In this document: in pieces, positions 51,261-59,436 of the stretch
Position numbering within the stretch: position 1 is the first letter of the stretch
How the letters are laid out: the number at the start of each line of letters is the position of its first letter
Assembly: GCF_012034245.1 (NCBI RefSeq)
Contig: NZ_JAATEO010000022.1
Coordinates: 1-64,000, forward strand
Direction of reading: 5' to 3'
Length of the DNA: 64,000 nucleotides
Source of the DNA: Micromonospora thermarum
Lineage (GTDB): Bacteria > Actinomycetota > Actinomycetes > Mycobacteriales > Micromonosporaceae
The notes under the pieces: model-generated
Seen by the model: the letters and a program-made list of their open reading frames with translations, nothing else
Databases searched by the model: none
Told to the model about the DNA's origin: nothing
Position numbers and translations under genes: made by a program

Positions 51261-52127
51261 GTGCTCGTGGAGAACGACACACCGGGTACCGGCGAGCCCG
51301 CCCCGCAGGAGCGCCTCCGGGACCGGTCCATGCTGATGGGCAACCTGCTCACCGTCGCGGCGGGGCTCATCAGTGTGGTCCAGGCCCTCCGGGCCGACTC
51401 GTGGTGGCCACTGTGGGTCGCGGCGGGCGGCCTGACCCTCGCCGGCGTGCTGGCGTACCGGCTGCGGCAGCGGCGGTGGCGGGCGGCGGCGGTGAGCCTC
51501 GCCGCGCTGCTGCTCCTCGGCGGGGGTGGCGTGCTGCTGGCCGTCACCCGCCCCGAGGATCGGCAGAGCGGAACGCCGGCCGCGGTCGGTGCGACCGGCG
51601 TCGCGCCGCCGTCCGACGCCCCGGCGACCGGCGCCGTACCGTCGTCCGGAGCCCCGACGAGCGGCGCACCGGTGCCCGGCGGCCCGACCTCGGCCGGGAC
51701 CGCGCCGACCAACCCCGCCGTCGACGTGTCCGGCACCCCGGCGGCCACGGCCGCCGGCACCGTCTTCAGCGACGTGGTGCAGCTGGACAAGAAGACCGGG
51801 GTCGACCTGGACGGCGGGCGGGCCGTCCGGCGGTACGCCCAGGACGCCACCGTCGACCTCTACCTGGACTGGGGCTACATCCTCTACTCCAGCGCGCGGC
51901 ACAGCGCCATGTACGACGACAGCTACCAGGGCCCGGAGGAGGGCGCCGACGCCCGCTGCCGGACGTACCGGGAGGCGGAGCGGGACACCTTCCCGCACAA
52001 GTACATCGGTGGCGGCAACCAGCAGTACTGCTTCACCACCTCGGAGGGGCACCCCGGCTGGGTGCAGGCGGTCAACACGGTCGGCGACGGCGGCCTGATC
52101 CTCAAGGTCACCGTCTGGGCGGGGTGA
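51261..52127 (+). CDS. Membrane protein with extracytoplasmic domain
   Basis: 288 residues from a GTG at 51261; GTG 51267 is as likely, because TAGGCT (51252-51257) would give a leaderless transcript starting between them. Two membrane helices (about 28-60 and 75-92) are followed by an Ala/Pro/Thr linker. The extracytoplasmic C-terminal domain contains FSDVVQLDKKTGVDLDGG and CRTYREAERDTF through QQYCFTTSEGHPGW, with one probable disulfide. Family not recognised. Confidence 0.65.
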   Translation: MLVENDTPGTGEPAPQERLRDRSMLMGNLLTVAAGLISVVQALRADSWWPLWVAAGGLTLAGVLAYRLRQRRWRAAAVSLAALLLLGGGGVLLAVTRPEDRQSGTPAAVGATGVAPPSDAPATGAVPSSGAPTSGAPVPGGPTSAGTAPTNPAVDVSGTPAATAAGTVFSDVVQLDKKTGVDLDGGRAVRRYAQDATVDLYLDWGYILYSSARHSAMYDDSYQGPEEGADARCRTYREAERDTFPHKYIGGGNQQYCFTTSEGHPGWVQAVNTVGDGGLILKVTVWAG

Positions 52128-52164
52128 CGCGGTCGGCGCAGCCGGACTCGGGTCACTCACAGAC

Positions 52165-53076
52165 TCACCGGACCGGCGGGCCGGGCACCGTGACCGGGGT
52201 GCCGGCCGGGGTGAGCAGGGCGCGGGCGGCCACCGCCATCCGGCGTCGCTGCGGCACGACGGCCCGGCGGACGAAGACGTCGAAGTCCTGGGCGGCCACC
52301 TCGCCGAGGATCCCGCCGTAGAGCGCGTACGCGGTGCGTATGCAGGCCTGCGAGGCGGGCGCGAGCATCGTGACGCCCGCAGCGGCGGCGGCGTAGTGCG
52401 CCTGGGCGCGGGCGACCTCGTACCGGACGAGGTCGCGGATCGCCCCGGTGGAGCGTCCGGCCGCGCGGGCGGCGAGCAGGTTGTCGCGGGTGACCCCGAA
52501 GCGCGCCATGTCCTCGTCGGGCAGGTACGTGCGGCCGCGGTCGAGATCCTCGGCGACGTCCCGGATGAAGTTCGTCAACTGGAAGGCGAACCCGAGCTGG
52601 CGGGCCGGCTCCCGGGCCGCCAGCGGGTCGGAGCTGCCCAGGATCGGCAGCATCATCGTGCCGATGACCGCCGCCGAACCCTCCATGTAGTCGAGCAGGT
52701 GGTCGTAGGTGCGGTACGAGTGGACGGTCAGGTCCATCGCCATGCTCTTCAGAAACGACGCGAAGTCGTCCCGGTCGAGATCGAAGACGGCGATCGTGTG
52801 CAGGACGGCGGGGAGCAGCGGGTCGTCGACCGGCTCGCCGTGCAGGCCGGCGACGAACCGGCCGCCCCAGTCGTCGAGGCGGGCGGCCCGCTCGGCCGGG
52901 GGCAGGTCCTCGGTGCGGTCGACGATCTCGTCCGCGTACCGCGTGAATCCGTACAGGGCGTGGACGTGCCGCCGTTTCCAGGCGGGCAGCAACCGGGTGG
53001 CGAGATAGTAGGTACGACCGTGACGCCGGTGCAGGTCACGGCAACGGTCATAGGCAGCGGTGAGATCCGTGTCCAC
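52165..53076 (-). CDS. crtB: Phytoene/squalene synthase family enzyme
   Basis: 303 residues, typical for CrtB. The two Asp-rich motifs of head-to-head prenyl synthases are YADEIVD (about 46-52) and RDVAEDLDRGRTYLP (about 170-184). The enzyme joins two geranylgeranyl diphosphates to give phytoene, the first carotenoid-specific step. It is divergent from crtE across a 64-bp gap, so both probably share control elements. Identity as phytoene rather than squalene synthase rests on its neighbours. Confidence 0.9.
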   Translation of the reverse strand: MDTDLTAAYDRCRDLHRRHGRTYYLATRLLPAWKRRHVHALYGFTRYADEIVDRTEDLPPAERAARLDDWGGRFVAGLHGEPVDDPLLPAVLHTIAVFDLDRDDFASFLKSMAMDLTVHSYRTYDHLLDYMEGSAAVIGTMMLPILGSSDPLAAREPARQLGFAFQLTNFIRDVAEDLDRGRTYLPDEDMARFGVTRDNLLAARAAGRSTGAIRDLVRYEVARAQAHYAAAAAGVTMLAPASQACIRTAYALYGGILGEVAAQDFDVFVRRAVVPQRRRMAVAARALLTPAGTPVTVPGPPVR

Positions 53077-53090
53077 CGGCCCTCCCTCTT

Positions 53091-53111
53091 ATCGACGCAC
53101 CAATCGACGCA
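53091..53111. promoter_or_regulatory. Direct repeats in the crtB-crtE divergent promoter
   Basis: ATCGACGCA occurs at 53091-53099 and 53103-53111, 12 bp apart, in the 64-bp crtB/crtE gap. A -10-like TAGGGT follows at 53123-53128, 12 bp before the crtE ATG. The spacing of about one helical turn suits an operator, plausibly for the MerR/LitR-type regulator of this locus. Confidence 0.4.
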
Positions 53112-53140
53112 ACTCGTAACTCTAGGGTACGCTCGCCGAC

Positions 53141-54295
53141 ATGGCCAACGACGCAGTTGCGGGCGACGCACTCCGCGCACCACCGGCACGCCCGGCGGTC
53201 GGGGACGACCCGGTCCGCGCGGTCCTGGCCGCGTACACGAAGGACCTGGTCACGGGGGTGGACGACACGCTCACCGCCTTCCTCGCCGCCGAGGTCGACA
53301 CGCTGACCGAGATCGACGCGGCGATGGGCGGGTTCGCCGCGACCGCGCGCGACTGCGTCCTGGCCGGTGGCAAGCGGGTACGTCCGACGTTCGCGTACTG
53401 GGGCTGGCGCGGCGTGGTCGGCGGCGCCGAGCCGATGGCACCGGTGCTGCCGCCGCTCGCCGCGCTGGAGCTGCTGCACACGTTCGCGCTGGTCCACGAC
53501 GACGTGATGGACGCCTCCGCGACCCGGCGCGGCCGGCCCGCCGCGCACGTGGCGGCCGCCGCCCAGCACGCCGCCGCCGGCCACCGCGGCGACTCCCGCC
53601 GGTTCGGCGAGGCGGTCGCGGTGCTGATCGGCGACCTCTGCATGGTCTGGGCCGACCGGCTGCTCTCCCACACCGCCCTGCCACCGGCGCGCCTGCTCGA
53701 CGTCCGGCGCTGCTACGACCAGATGCGGGTGGAGACGGTCGCCGGGCAGTACCTGGACGTCCTCGGCGAGAACGACCCGGCGAACTGGTCGGTGGACCGG
53801 GCGTTGCGCGTCGCCCGGTACAAGACCGCGAGCTACACGGTCCAGCGGCCGCTGCTCTTCGGCGCCGCCTTGGCGGGTGGCGACGTCGACGGGCCGCTGG
53901 TCGCCGCGTACACCCGCTACGGGCTGGCCGTCGGCGAGGCGTTCCAGCTCTGCGACGACCTGCTCGGCGTCTACGGCGACCCGGCGACCACCGGGAAGCC
54001 GGCCGGCGACGACCTGCGCACCGGAAAGCCGACCGCGCTGCTCATGCTGGCCCGTCAACTGGCCGGCCCGGCGCAGCGCCGCGCGCTCGACCGGATCGGC
54101 GCCGACGCCGGCGACCGGGAGATCGCGCGGCTGGCCGAGCTGGTCGCCGACACCGGTGCGGTCGACCGCGTGGAACGGATGATCTCCGACCGGGTGGCCG
54201 AGGCGCTGGCCGCCCTCGACGCCCCGTCGATCGACGGGACCGCGCGCACCGCGCTGACGGGTCTCGCCGTCGCCACGACGAACCGGCGGGCATGA
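53141..54295 (+). CDS. crtE: Geranylgeranyl diphosphate synthase (polyprenyl synthetase)
   Basis: 384 residues. The first Asp-rich motif is LVHDDVMDAS and the second LCDDLLGVYGDP. GGKRVRPTFAYWGW and KTASYTVQRPLLFGA are family stretches. It condenses IPP with allylic diphosphates to the C20 precursor for CrtB. The N-terminal 40 residues are variable. It begins a plus-strand carotenoid operon with crtI, idi and a regulator. Confidence 0.9.
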   Translation: MANDAVAGDALRAPPARPAVGDDPVRAVLAAYTKDLVTGVDDTLTAFLAAEVDTLTEIDAAMGGFAATARDCVLAGGKRVRPTFAYWGWRGVVGGAEPMAPVLPPLAALELLHTFALVHDDVMDASATRRGRPAAHVAAAAQHAAAGHRGDSRRFGEAVAVLIGDLCMVWADRLLSHTALPPARLLDVRRCYDQMRVETVAGQYLDVLGENDPANWSVDRALRVARYKTASYTVQRPLLFGAALAGGDVDGPLVAAYTRYGLAVGEAFQLCDDLLGVYGDPATTGKPAGDDLRTGKPTALLMLARQLAGPAQRRALDRIGADAGDREIARLAELVADTGAVDRVERMISDRVAEALAALDAPSIDGTARTALTGLAVATTNRRA

Positions 54296-54326
54296 TGGGC
54301 AACTTCGCACAAGGAGGTGGTCGCGC

Positions 54327-55808
54327 GTGCGCACCGTGAACGGGCGTACGGACCGGGTCGTGGTCGTCGGGGCCGGGCTCGGCGGGCTGGCCTGCGCGCT
54401 GCACCTGGCCGGCAGCGGCCGGCAGGTGACGGTGCTGGAACGCGAGCCGGTGCCCGGTGGCCGGGCCGGTCGGCTCAGCGTCGACGGGTACGAGTTCGAC
54501 ACCGGCCCCACCGTGCTCACCATGCCCGACCTGATCGCCGAGGCGCTCGGCGCGGTCGGTGAGGAACTGGACGACTGGCTGGACCTGACACCGCTCGACC
54601 CCGCGTACCGGGCGTACTACCCGGACGGCTCGACCCTCGACGTCATCACCGACACAACCCGGATGGCCGTCGAGATCGCGAAGGTCTGCGGGCCCCGCGA
54701 GGCCGACGGCTACCTGCGCTTCGTGGACTACGCGCGCGACCTGTGGCGGCTGGAGCGGGCCGACTTCATCGAGCGCAACCTCGACGCGCCGACCGACCTG
54801 CTCACCGGCAACCTGCTGAAGCTGCTCGCCAACGGCGCGTTCCGCCGGCTCCAGACGAAGATCAACCAGTTCTTCCGGGATCCGCGCACCCAACGGATCT
54901 TCTCCTTCCAGGCCATGTACGCCGGGCTCGCCCCGCACGACGCGCTGGCCATCTACGCGGTCATCGCGTACCTCGACTCCGTGGCCGGCGTGTACTTCCC
55001 GCGCGGCGGCGTCCACGCGGTCTCGCGCGCGATGGCCGGCGCCGCCGAGAAGCACGGCGTGCAGATCCGGTACGGGACCACGGTGACCCGGGTGGAGACC
55101 GCCGGTGACCGCGCCACCGGCGTGCGGACCGCGGAGGGCGAGTTCGTCCCGGCGGACGTGGTGGTGCTCAACCCCGACCTGCCGGTCGCGTACCGGGACC
55201 TGCTCCCGCCGGCCCGGCCACGCCGGCTGACCTACTCGCCGTCCTGCGTGGTTCTGCATGTCGGTTCGACGCGGGGTTATGGCAAGATCGCTCACCACAA
55301 CATCCATTTCGGGCGGTCGTGGCGGGGCACCTTCGACGAGGTCATCCGGCGCGGTGACCTGATGAGCGACCCGTCGCTGCTGGTCACCAACCCGAGCCGG
55401 ACCGACCCGTCGGTGGCGCCGGCCGGGCGGCACACCTACTACGTGCTGGCCCCGGTGCCCAACCTCGACCGGGGGCCGTACGACTGGCGGGGCGGCCTCG
55501 CCGACCGATACGCCGGCCGGCTGGTGGAGACGCTGGAGGAGCGCGGCTACGTGGGCTTCGCGGACGGCATCGAGGTGCTACGGACGATCACACCCGCCGA
55601 ATGGGCGGAGCAGGGCATGGCGGCCGGCACGCCGTTCGCCTCCGCGCACAGCCTCTTCCAGACCGGCCCGTTCCGCCCGTCCAACCTGCACCGTGGCCTG
55701 GGGAACGTGGTCTTCGTCGGCTCCGGCACCCAACCCGGCGTCGGCGTGCCGATGGTGCTGATCTCCGGCAAGCTCGCTGCCGCCCGCGTGACGGAGGGCC
55801 GCCGGTGA
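54327..55808 (+). CDS. crtI: Phytoene desaturase
   Basis: 493 residues with ribosome site AAGGAGG upstream. The FAD-binding N-terminus is VVVVGAGLGGLACALHLAGSG. The substrate domain has TGPTVLTMPDLIAEALG. The C-terminal signature reads LHRGLGNVVFVGSGTQPGVGVPMVLISGKLAA. CrtI inserts double bonds into phytoene, usually giving lycopene. No cyclase or other tailoring gene is present in the window, so the end product cannot be named. GTGA overlap with idi. Confidence 0.93.
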   Translation: MRTVNGRTDRVVVVGAGLGGLACALHLAGSGRQVTVLEREPVPGGRAGRLSVDGYEFDTGPTVLTMPDLIAEALGAVGEELDDWLDLTPLDPAYRAYYPDGSTLDVITDTTRMAVEIAKVCGPREADGYLRFVDYARDLWRLERADFIERNLDAPTDLLTGNLLKLLANGAFRRLQTKINQFFRDPRTQRIFSFQAMYAGLAPHDALAIYAVIAYLDSVAGVYFPRGGVHAVSRAMAGAAEKHGVQIRYGTTVTRVETAGDRATGVRTAEGEFVPADVVVLNPDLPVAYRDLLPPARPRRLTYSPSCVVLHVGSTRGYGKIAHHNIHFGRSWRGTFDEVIRRGDLMSDPSLLVTNPSRTDPSVAPAGRHTYYVLAPVPNLDRGPYDWRGGLADRYAGRLVETLEERGYVGFADGIEVLRTITPAEWAEQGMAAGTPFASAHSLFQTGPFRPSNLHRGLGNVVFVGSGTQPGVGVPMVLISGKLAAARVTEGRR

Positions 55809-56407
55809 CCGCCCGCGAAGCCCACCAGGTCGAACTGGTGGACGACGCCGGCCGGACGACCGGCCAGACCACCGTGTCCGCCGCGCACCAACCGCCGGGG
55901 AAGCTGCACCGGGCGTTCTCGGTGCTGCTGGTCGACCCGGCGGGCCGGGTGCTGCTCCAGCGCCGTGCGGCGGTGAAGACCCGCTTCCCCCTGCGGTGGG
56001 GCAACTCCTGCTGCGGCCACCCGGGGCCGGGCGAGTCGCTGAGCGTGGCCGCCAACCGCCGGCTCGCCGAGGAGTTGGGCGTCGGCCCGGTCGAGCTGAC
56101 CGAGATCGGGGTGTACGTCTACTACGCCGAGGATCCGGTCACCGGCCGGGTCGAGTTCGAGTACGACCACGTCCTGCGCGGTGTCCTCCCGCCGGACACC
56201 CCACTGCGGCCGGACCCGGACGAGGTCGCCGAGTTGCGCTGGGTGGACCCCGTCGAGCTGGAGGCCGATCTCGACGTCGACCCGTACGCGTACGCCCCCT
56301 GGTTGGGCGGGGTGGTGAGCCGCCTCCTGCGCCCCTCCGATCCGGCCGGACCCGCCGCGCTCCAGCCGGGCGCGGCCGACGCTCCGGAGCGGTCGGGTGG
56401 CGGATGA
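55805..56407 (+). CDS. idi: Isopentenyl-diphosphate delta-isomerase, type 1
   Basis: 200 residues from the GTG overlapping crtI. It is a Nudix-fold isomerase: PGKLHRAFSVLLVD, the active-site Cys in WGNSCCGHPGPGE, RRLAEELG, and EFEYDHVLRG with the catalytic Glu. It balances IPP and DMAPP to feed the GGPP synthase. The C-terminal 20 residues are low-complexity and overlap the start of the regulator gene by 11 bp. Confidence 0.92.
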   Translation: MTAREAHQVELVDDAGRTTGQTTVSAAHQPPGKLHRAFSVLLVDPAGRVLLQRRAAVKTRFPLRWGNSCCGHPGPGESLSVAANRRLAEELGVGPVELTEIGVYVYYAEDPVTGRVEFEYDHVLRGVLPPDTPLRPDPDEVAELRWVDPVELEADLDVDPYAYAPWLGGVVSRLLRPSDPAGPAALQPGAADAPERSGGG

Positions 56408-57341
56408 GGCGCTGAGCGCGGGGGCCGTCGCCCGGCGGCTGGGGGTCGCCGTGACGACGCTGCGCACCTGGCACCAGCGCTACGGGCTCGGGCCGAGCGA
56501 GCACGTCCCGGGGTACCACCGCAGGTACACGCTGGCAGACCTCGCGCGCCTGGAGATCATGCGGCGGCTCACCGCCGAGGGGATCGCCCCGGCCGAGGCT
56601 GCCCGCTGGGCACGCCAGGCACCCGACGCGGTGCCGGCCGTACGAGCCGCCCGGGTCCGCACGGCCGGCACCCGCGACGGGGGCGGCACCACCATCCCGG
56701 TGGGGCGGGCCGGTCCGGCGGCCCGCGGGTTGGCCCGCGCCGCCATGCGGCTGGACTCGGTCGTCATGAGCGAGACGATCGCCCGCACCATCCAGGTCGA
56801 GGGTGTGGTCGCCACCTGGGACGGGCTCCTGCGTCCCGTCCTCGCCGGGATCGGCGAGCGGCACGCCGCCACGACCGCGTTCATCGAGGTCGAGCACCTG
56901 GTGTCCCGGTGCGTCTCGGAGGCCCTCGCCGCGGTCGCGCGCGCCCACGCGCCCGGCGGCCCACCCCGCATCCTGCTCTCCTGCGCCGACGAGGAGCAGC
57001 ACAGCCTGCCGCTGGAGGCGCTCGGCGCGGCGCTGGCCGAGGCCGGGGTCGCGTACCGGATGCTCGGCGCCCGGGTGCCGGTGGAGGCGCTGCTGGAGGC
57101 GGTCAACCGCACCGGGCCCGCCGCCGTCGTGATCTGGTCGCACATCCGCGACACCGCCGACCCTGAGCAGCTCACCGCGCTGCTCGCGGCGCCCCGCCGG
57201 CCACTGCTGGTGCTCGCCGCCGGGCCGGGGTGGCGGGCCGACACGCTCCCGGCGGGGGTCGTCCGGCCGATCGATCTCGCCGAGGCGGTCTCGCTCGCGG
57301 TGGCCGTCCGGGACTCGCTGGACCAGTCGACCGGCGAGTAG
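56397..57341 (+). CDS. MerR-type regulator with B12-binding-like domain (LitR/CarH-like)
   Basis: 314 residues from a GTG. The N-terminal MerR HTH is SAGAVARRLGVAVTTLRTWHQRYG (7-30). Residues about 115-190 match the four-helix cap and 190-310 the cobalamin-binding Rossmann part of CarH/LitR photoreceptors. The axial-ligand His is kept (EQHSL, H202). The cap motif Wx9EH reads His156-x9-E166-H167, so the Trp is replaced. It closes the crt operon and presumably represses crtB/crtE in the dark. Light sensing itself is not certain, given the substitution. Confidence 0.83.
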   Translation: MADEALSAGAVARRLGVAVTTLRTWHQRYGLGPSEHVPGYHRRYTLADLARLEIMRRLTAEGIAPAEAARWARQAPDAVPAVRAARVRTAGTRDGGGTTIPVGRAGPAARGLARAAMRLDSVVMSETIARTIQVEGVVATWDGLLRPVLAGIGERHAATTAFIEVEHLVSRCVSEALAAVARAHAPGGPPRILLSCADEEQHSLPLEALGAALAEAGVAYRMLGARVPVEALLEAVNRTGPAAVVIWSHIRDTADPEQLTALLAAPRRPLLVLAAGPGWRADTLPAGVVRPIDLAEAVSLAVAVRDSLDQSTGE

Positions 57342-57360
57342 GACCGGTTCGTCCCGTCCT

Positions 57361-57396
57361 GCCTGGGTCCGCCGCGCCGACGCGGCGGGCCCAGGC
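57361..57396 (+). terminator. Terminator of the carotenoid operon
   Basis: A 16-bp stem (57361-57376 with 57381-57396, one G-T pair) around CCGA, 20 bp after the regulator stop. Very stable; no T-tract. Confidence 0.65.
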
Positions 57397-57525
57397 GCGC
57401 TCACGCACCGTGACGTGATCGGCCCATAGCTGTGACGCACGCCCCGCAGGGGTGTCCGGTGCCGGCAACCGTCCCGTAGCCTCCGGGAGGTCCGCCGACC
57501 CCCGCCACCCCTCGGGAGCGACACG

Positions 57526-58323
57526 ATGCGCCTGCGCGCTCTCCTCGCGTCCGGTCTGGCCCTGGTCGTCCTCACCGGCGGCTGCGGCGACGGCACCGGG
57601 CGGCTGCGGGCCGCCACCGGCCCCAGCCCGGTCGCCTCCGGCACGCTTCCCGCCGAGCCGGCACCGACCGCGACACGCCGACCGAACCCCAAGCCCTCCA
57701 CCGCCCGCCCCCTCCGGCCGCTGCCGGACGCGCTGCCCGCCGGGTTGCAGCGCACCACCGGCGAACGCGGCGTCGCGCTCACCTTCGACGACGGCCCGGA
57801 CCCGGTCTGGACCCCCAAGGTGCTCGACCGGCTGCGCGCGGCCCGCGTCACGGCCACCTTCTGTGTGGTCGGTACGCAGGTCCGCCGCCACCCCGACCTG
57901 GTCCGCCGCATCGTGCGGGAGGGCCACCAGCTCTGCAACCACAGCTGGAACCACGACGTCGACCTGGGCCGGCGACCGGTCGCCGAGATCCGGGCCGACC
58001 TGCAACGGACCCACCGGGCCATCCGGACGGCCACCCCCGGCGCCCGGGTCCCCTTCTACCGCCAGCCCGGCGGACGTTGGACACCCGAAGTGGTCAAGGT
58101 GGCCAAGCAGCTCGGGATGCGGTCGCTGCACTGGACCGTCGACCCGCGGGACTGGGGAAAGCCTCCGGCCGAGACGATCAGCGAGCGCGTACACACCGCC
58201 GCCCGGCCCGGCGCGGTCATCCTGCTGCACGACGGGGGCGGCGACCGGGCCGCCACCCTGGCCGCGTGCCCCCAGATGATCACCGACCTCAAGAACCGGT
58301 ACGGGGTCGTCCGGCTCCGCTAG
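57526..58323 (+). CDS. Polysaccharide deacetylase lipoprotein
   Basis: 265 residues. The signal peptide ends in lipobox LTGGC, so the protein is lipid-anchored. After a Pro/Thr linker comes a NodB domain: TFDDGPDPVWTPKVLD, the metal-binding HSWNHDVDLG, FYRQPGGRWTPEV and the HWTVDPRDW and ILLHDGGG ends. CE4 enzymes de-N-acetylate chitin oligomers or peptidoglycan. Acts outside the cell; the substrate is probably cell-wall glycan. Confidence 0.88.
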   Translation: MRLRALLASGLALVVLTGGCGDGTGRLRAATGPSPVASGTLPAEPAPTATRRPNPKPSTARPLRPLPDALPAGLQRTTGERGVALTFDDGPDPVWTPKVLDRLRAARVTATFCVVGTQVRRHPDLVRRIVREGHQLCNHSWNHDVDLGRRPVAEIRADLQRTHRAIRTATPGARVPFYRQPGGRWTPEVVKVAKQLGMRSLHWTVDPRDWGKPPAETISERVHTAARPGAVILLHDGGGDRAATLAACPQMITDLKNRYGVVRLR

Positions 58324-58451
58324 GGCGTGCCCCGACTCCCGACCGAGTCGCGGCGGGACCGGCACGGAGCGGCCGGGCGGTGCCGTCGATACGTCGCGGG
58401 ACGCTCCTGAGCTGCGGATTCCCGGTCTGCTGTGGCTCCAGCCATACCGGT

Positions 58452-58481
58452 TTGGTCGACCGGCGGGGCATCACGTATGCT
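58452..58481 (+). promoter_or_regulatory. Candidate promoter of the tRNA cluster
   Basis: TTGGTC (58452-58457) and TATGCT (58476-58481), 18 bp apart, lie about 70 bp upstream of tRNA-Glu. Confidence 0.5.
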
Positions 58482-58553
58482 TTCCAAGCCTCCGGCGGGG
58501 CCGGATGGGAGCAAGTCCGCTTGAAGTTGCGAGTGTGCAATGATGGCGGGGCC

Positions 58554-58626
58554 GCCCTCATCGTCTAGCGGCCCAGGACGCCGCCCTTTCAAGGCGGTAG
58601 CACGGGTTCGAATCCCGTTGGGGGCA
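58554..58626 (+). tRNA. tRNA-Glu (TTC)
   Basis: A 73-nt cloverleaf. The acceptor stem GCCCTCA pairs with TGGGGGC (one G-T pair). The anticodon arm CCGCC-CTTTCAA-GGCGG gives anticodon TTC. The T-arm is ACGGGTTCGAATCCCGT and the discriminator is A. No encoded CCA. Confidence 0.95.
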
Positions 58627-58653
58627 CAGGTCCGGCTTCGGCCGGGCGAGCTA

Positions 58654-58730
58654 GGTCCTGTGGAGCAGTCGGAGTGCTCGCCGCCCTGTCAAGGCGGAGG
58701 TCGCGGGTTCAAGTCCCGTCAGGACCGCCA
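58654..58730 (+). tRNA. tRNA-Asp (GTC)
   Basis: Acceptor GGTCCTG pairs with CAGGACC. The anticodon arm CCGCC-CTGTCAA-GGCGG gives GTC. The discriminator is G and a CCA end is encoded (58728-58730). Confidence 0.95.
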
Positions 58731-58736
58731 GCGCTG

Positions 58737-58759
58737 ACGCCGCGCACCACGCGCGGCGT
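58737..58759 (+). terminator. Hairpin after tRNA-Asp
   Basis: ACGCCGCGC (58737-58745) and GCGCGGCGT (58751-58759) pair perfectly around a 5-nt loop and are followed by T-rich sequence. Confidence 0.65.
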
Positions 58760-58826
58760 TCTGCGTATCGGAGCATGTGGCCCGCTCGGCGGAGACCCCG
58801 ACGGCCGGGTAGCATGAGCCGAGCAC

Positions 58827-58900
58827 GGCCAGGTAGCTCAGTTGGTACGAGCGTCCGACTGAAAATCGGAAGGTCGGCGGTTCGACCCCGCCCCTGGCCA
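58827..58900 (+). tRNA. tRNA-Phe (GAA)
   Basis: Acceptor GGCCAGG pairs with CCTGGCC. The anticodon loop TGAAAAT, flanked by CCGAC and CGG, gives GAA. The discriminator is A. No encoded CCA. Confidence 0.94.
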
Positions 58901-58921
58901 CATAGCCTTTCGCCGGGCTAC

Positions 58922-58966
58922 AGCAGCGCCGACCAGCGGAAACGCAGGTCGGCGTTCTGCTTTTCG
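58922..58966 (+). terminator. Intrinsic terminator after tRNA-Phe
   Basis: AGCAGCGCCGACC and GGTCGGCGTTCTGCT form a stem with a 2-nt bulge, followed by TTTTC, the best intrinsic terminator in the window. Confidence 0.75.
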
Positions 58967-59079
58967 GCACGGGATCCTGACCCCCGGCCTGCCTCGTCGA
59001 TCCGCCGATGGCGCCCCCTGTCGTACGTGGGTTGCGCGCCAGCTCTGGCATCATGCCGCTTGGGCGCTATCATCGCTTC

Positions 59080-59436
59080 ATGGCGATTGGTTGCACCTCT
59101 GGTCTCGAACCTGCCGTGGCGTTGTTCCGATCCCTCGGTGATCCGACCCGGTTGGCGATCCTGCGACGGCTCGCGTCTGGGGAGGCGCGGGTGGTGGACC
59201 TGACCAACGAGTTGGGCCTGGCACAGTCGACGGTGTCGAAGCACCTGGCCTGTCTCCGTGACTGCGGACTGATCGACTACCGGGTCGACGGCCGCCAGTC
59301 GTTCTATGCGTTGACCCGACACGAACTGCTCGACCTGTTGCGTTCGGCAGAGCAGGTTCTCGCCGCCACCGGGGAGGCCGTCGCGCTCTGCCCGGTCTAC
59401 GGGACGCCGGCCACCTCCCCGGCGGCGGCCGCGTGA
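59080..59436 (+). CDS. ArsR-family metal sensor, CmtR-like
   Basis: 118 residues from the ATG MAIGCTSGLEP; 24 extra in-frame upstream residues are unlikely. The winged helix reads LFRSLGDPTRLAILRRL, LAQSTVSKHLACLRDCG. Cys in the recognition helix (ACLRDC) and in the C-terminal ALCPVYG match the Cd/Pb site of mycobacterial CmtR. It should repress its own operon until a soft metal binds. The stop overlaps the GTG of the cation transporter (GTGA), the expected target. Confidence 0.88.
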   Translation: MAIGCTSGLEPAVALFRSLGDPTRLAILRRLASGEARVVDLTNELGLAQSTVSKHLACLRDCGLIDYRVDGRQSFYALTRHELLDLLRSAEQVLAATGEAVALCPVYGTPATSPAAAA

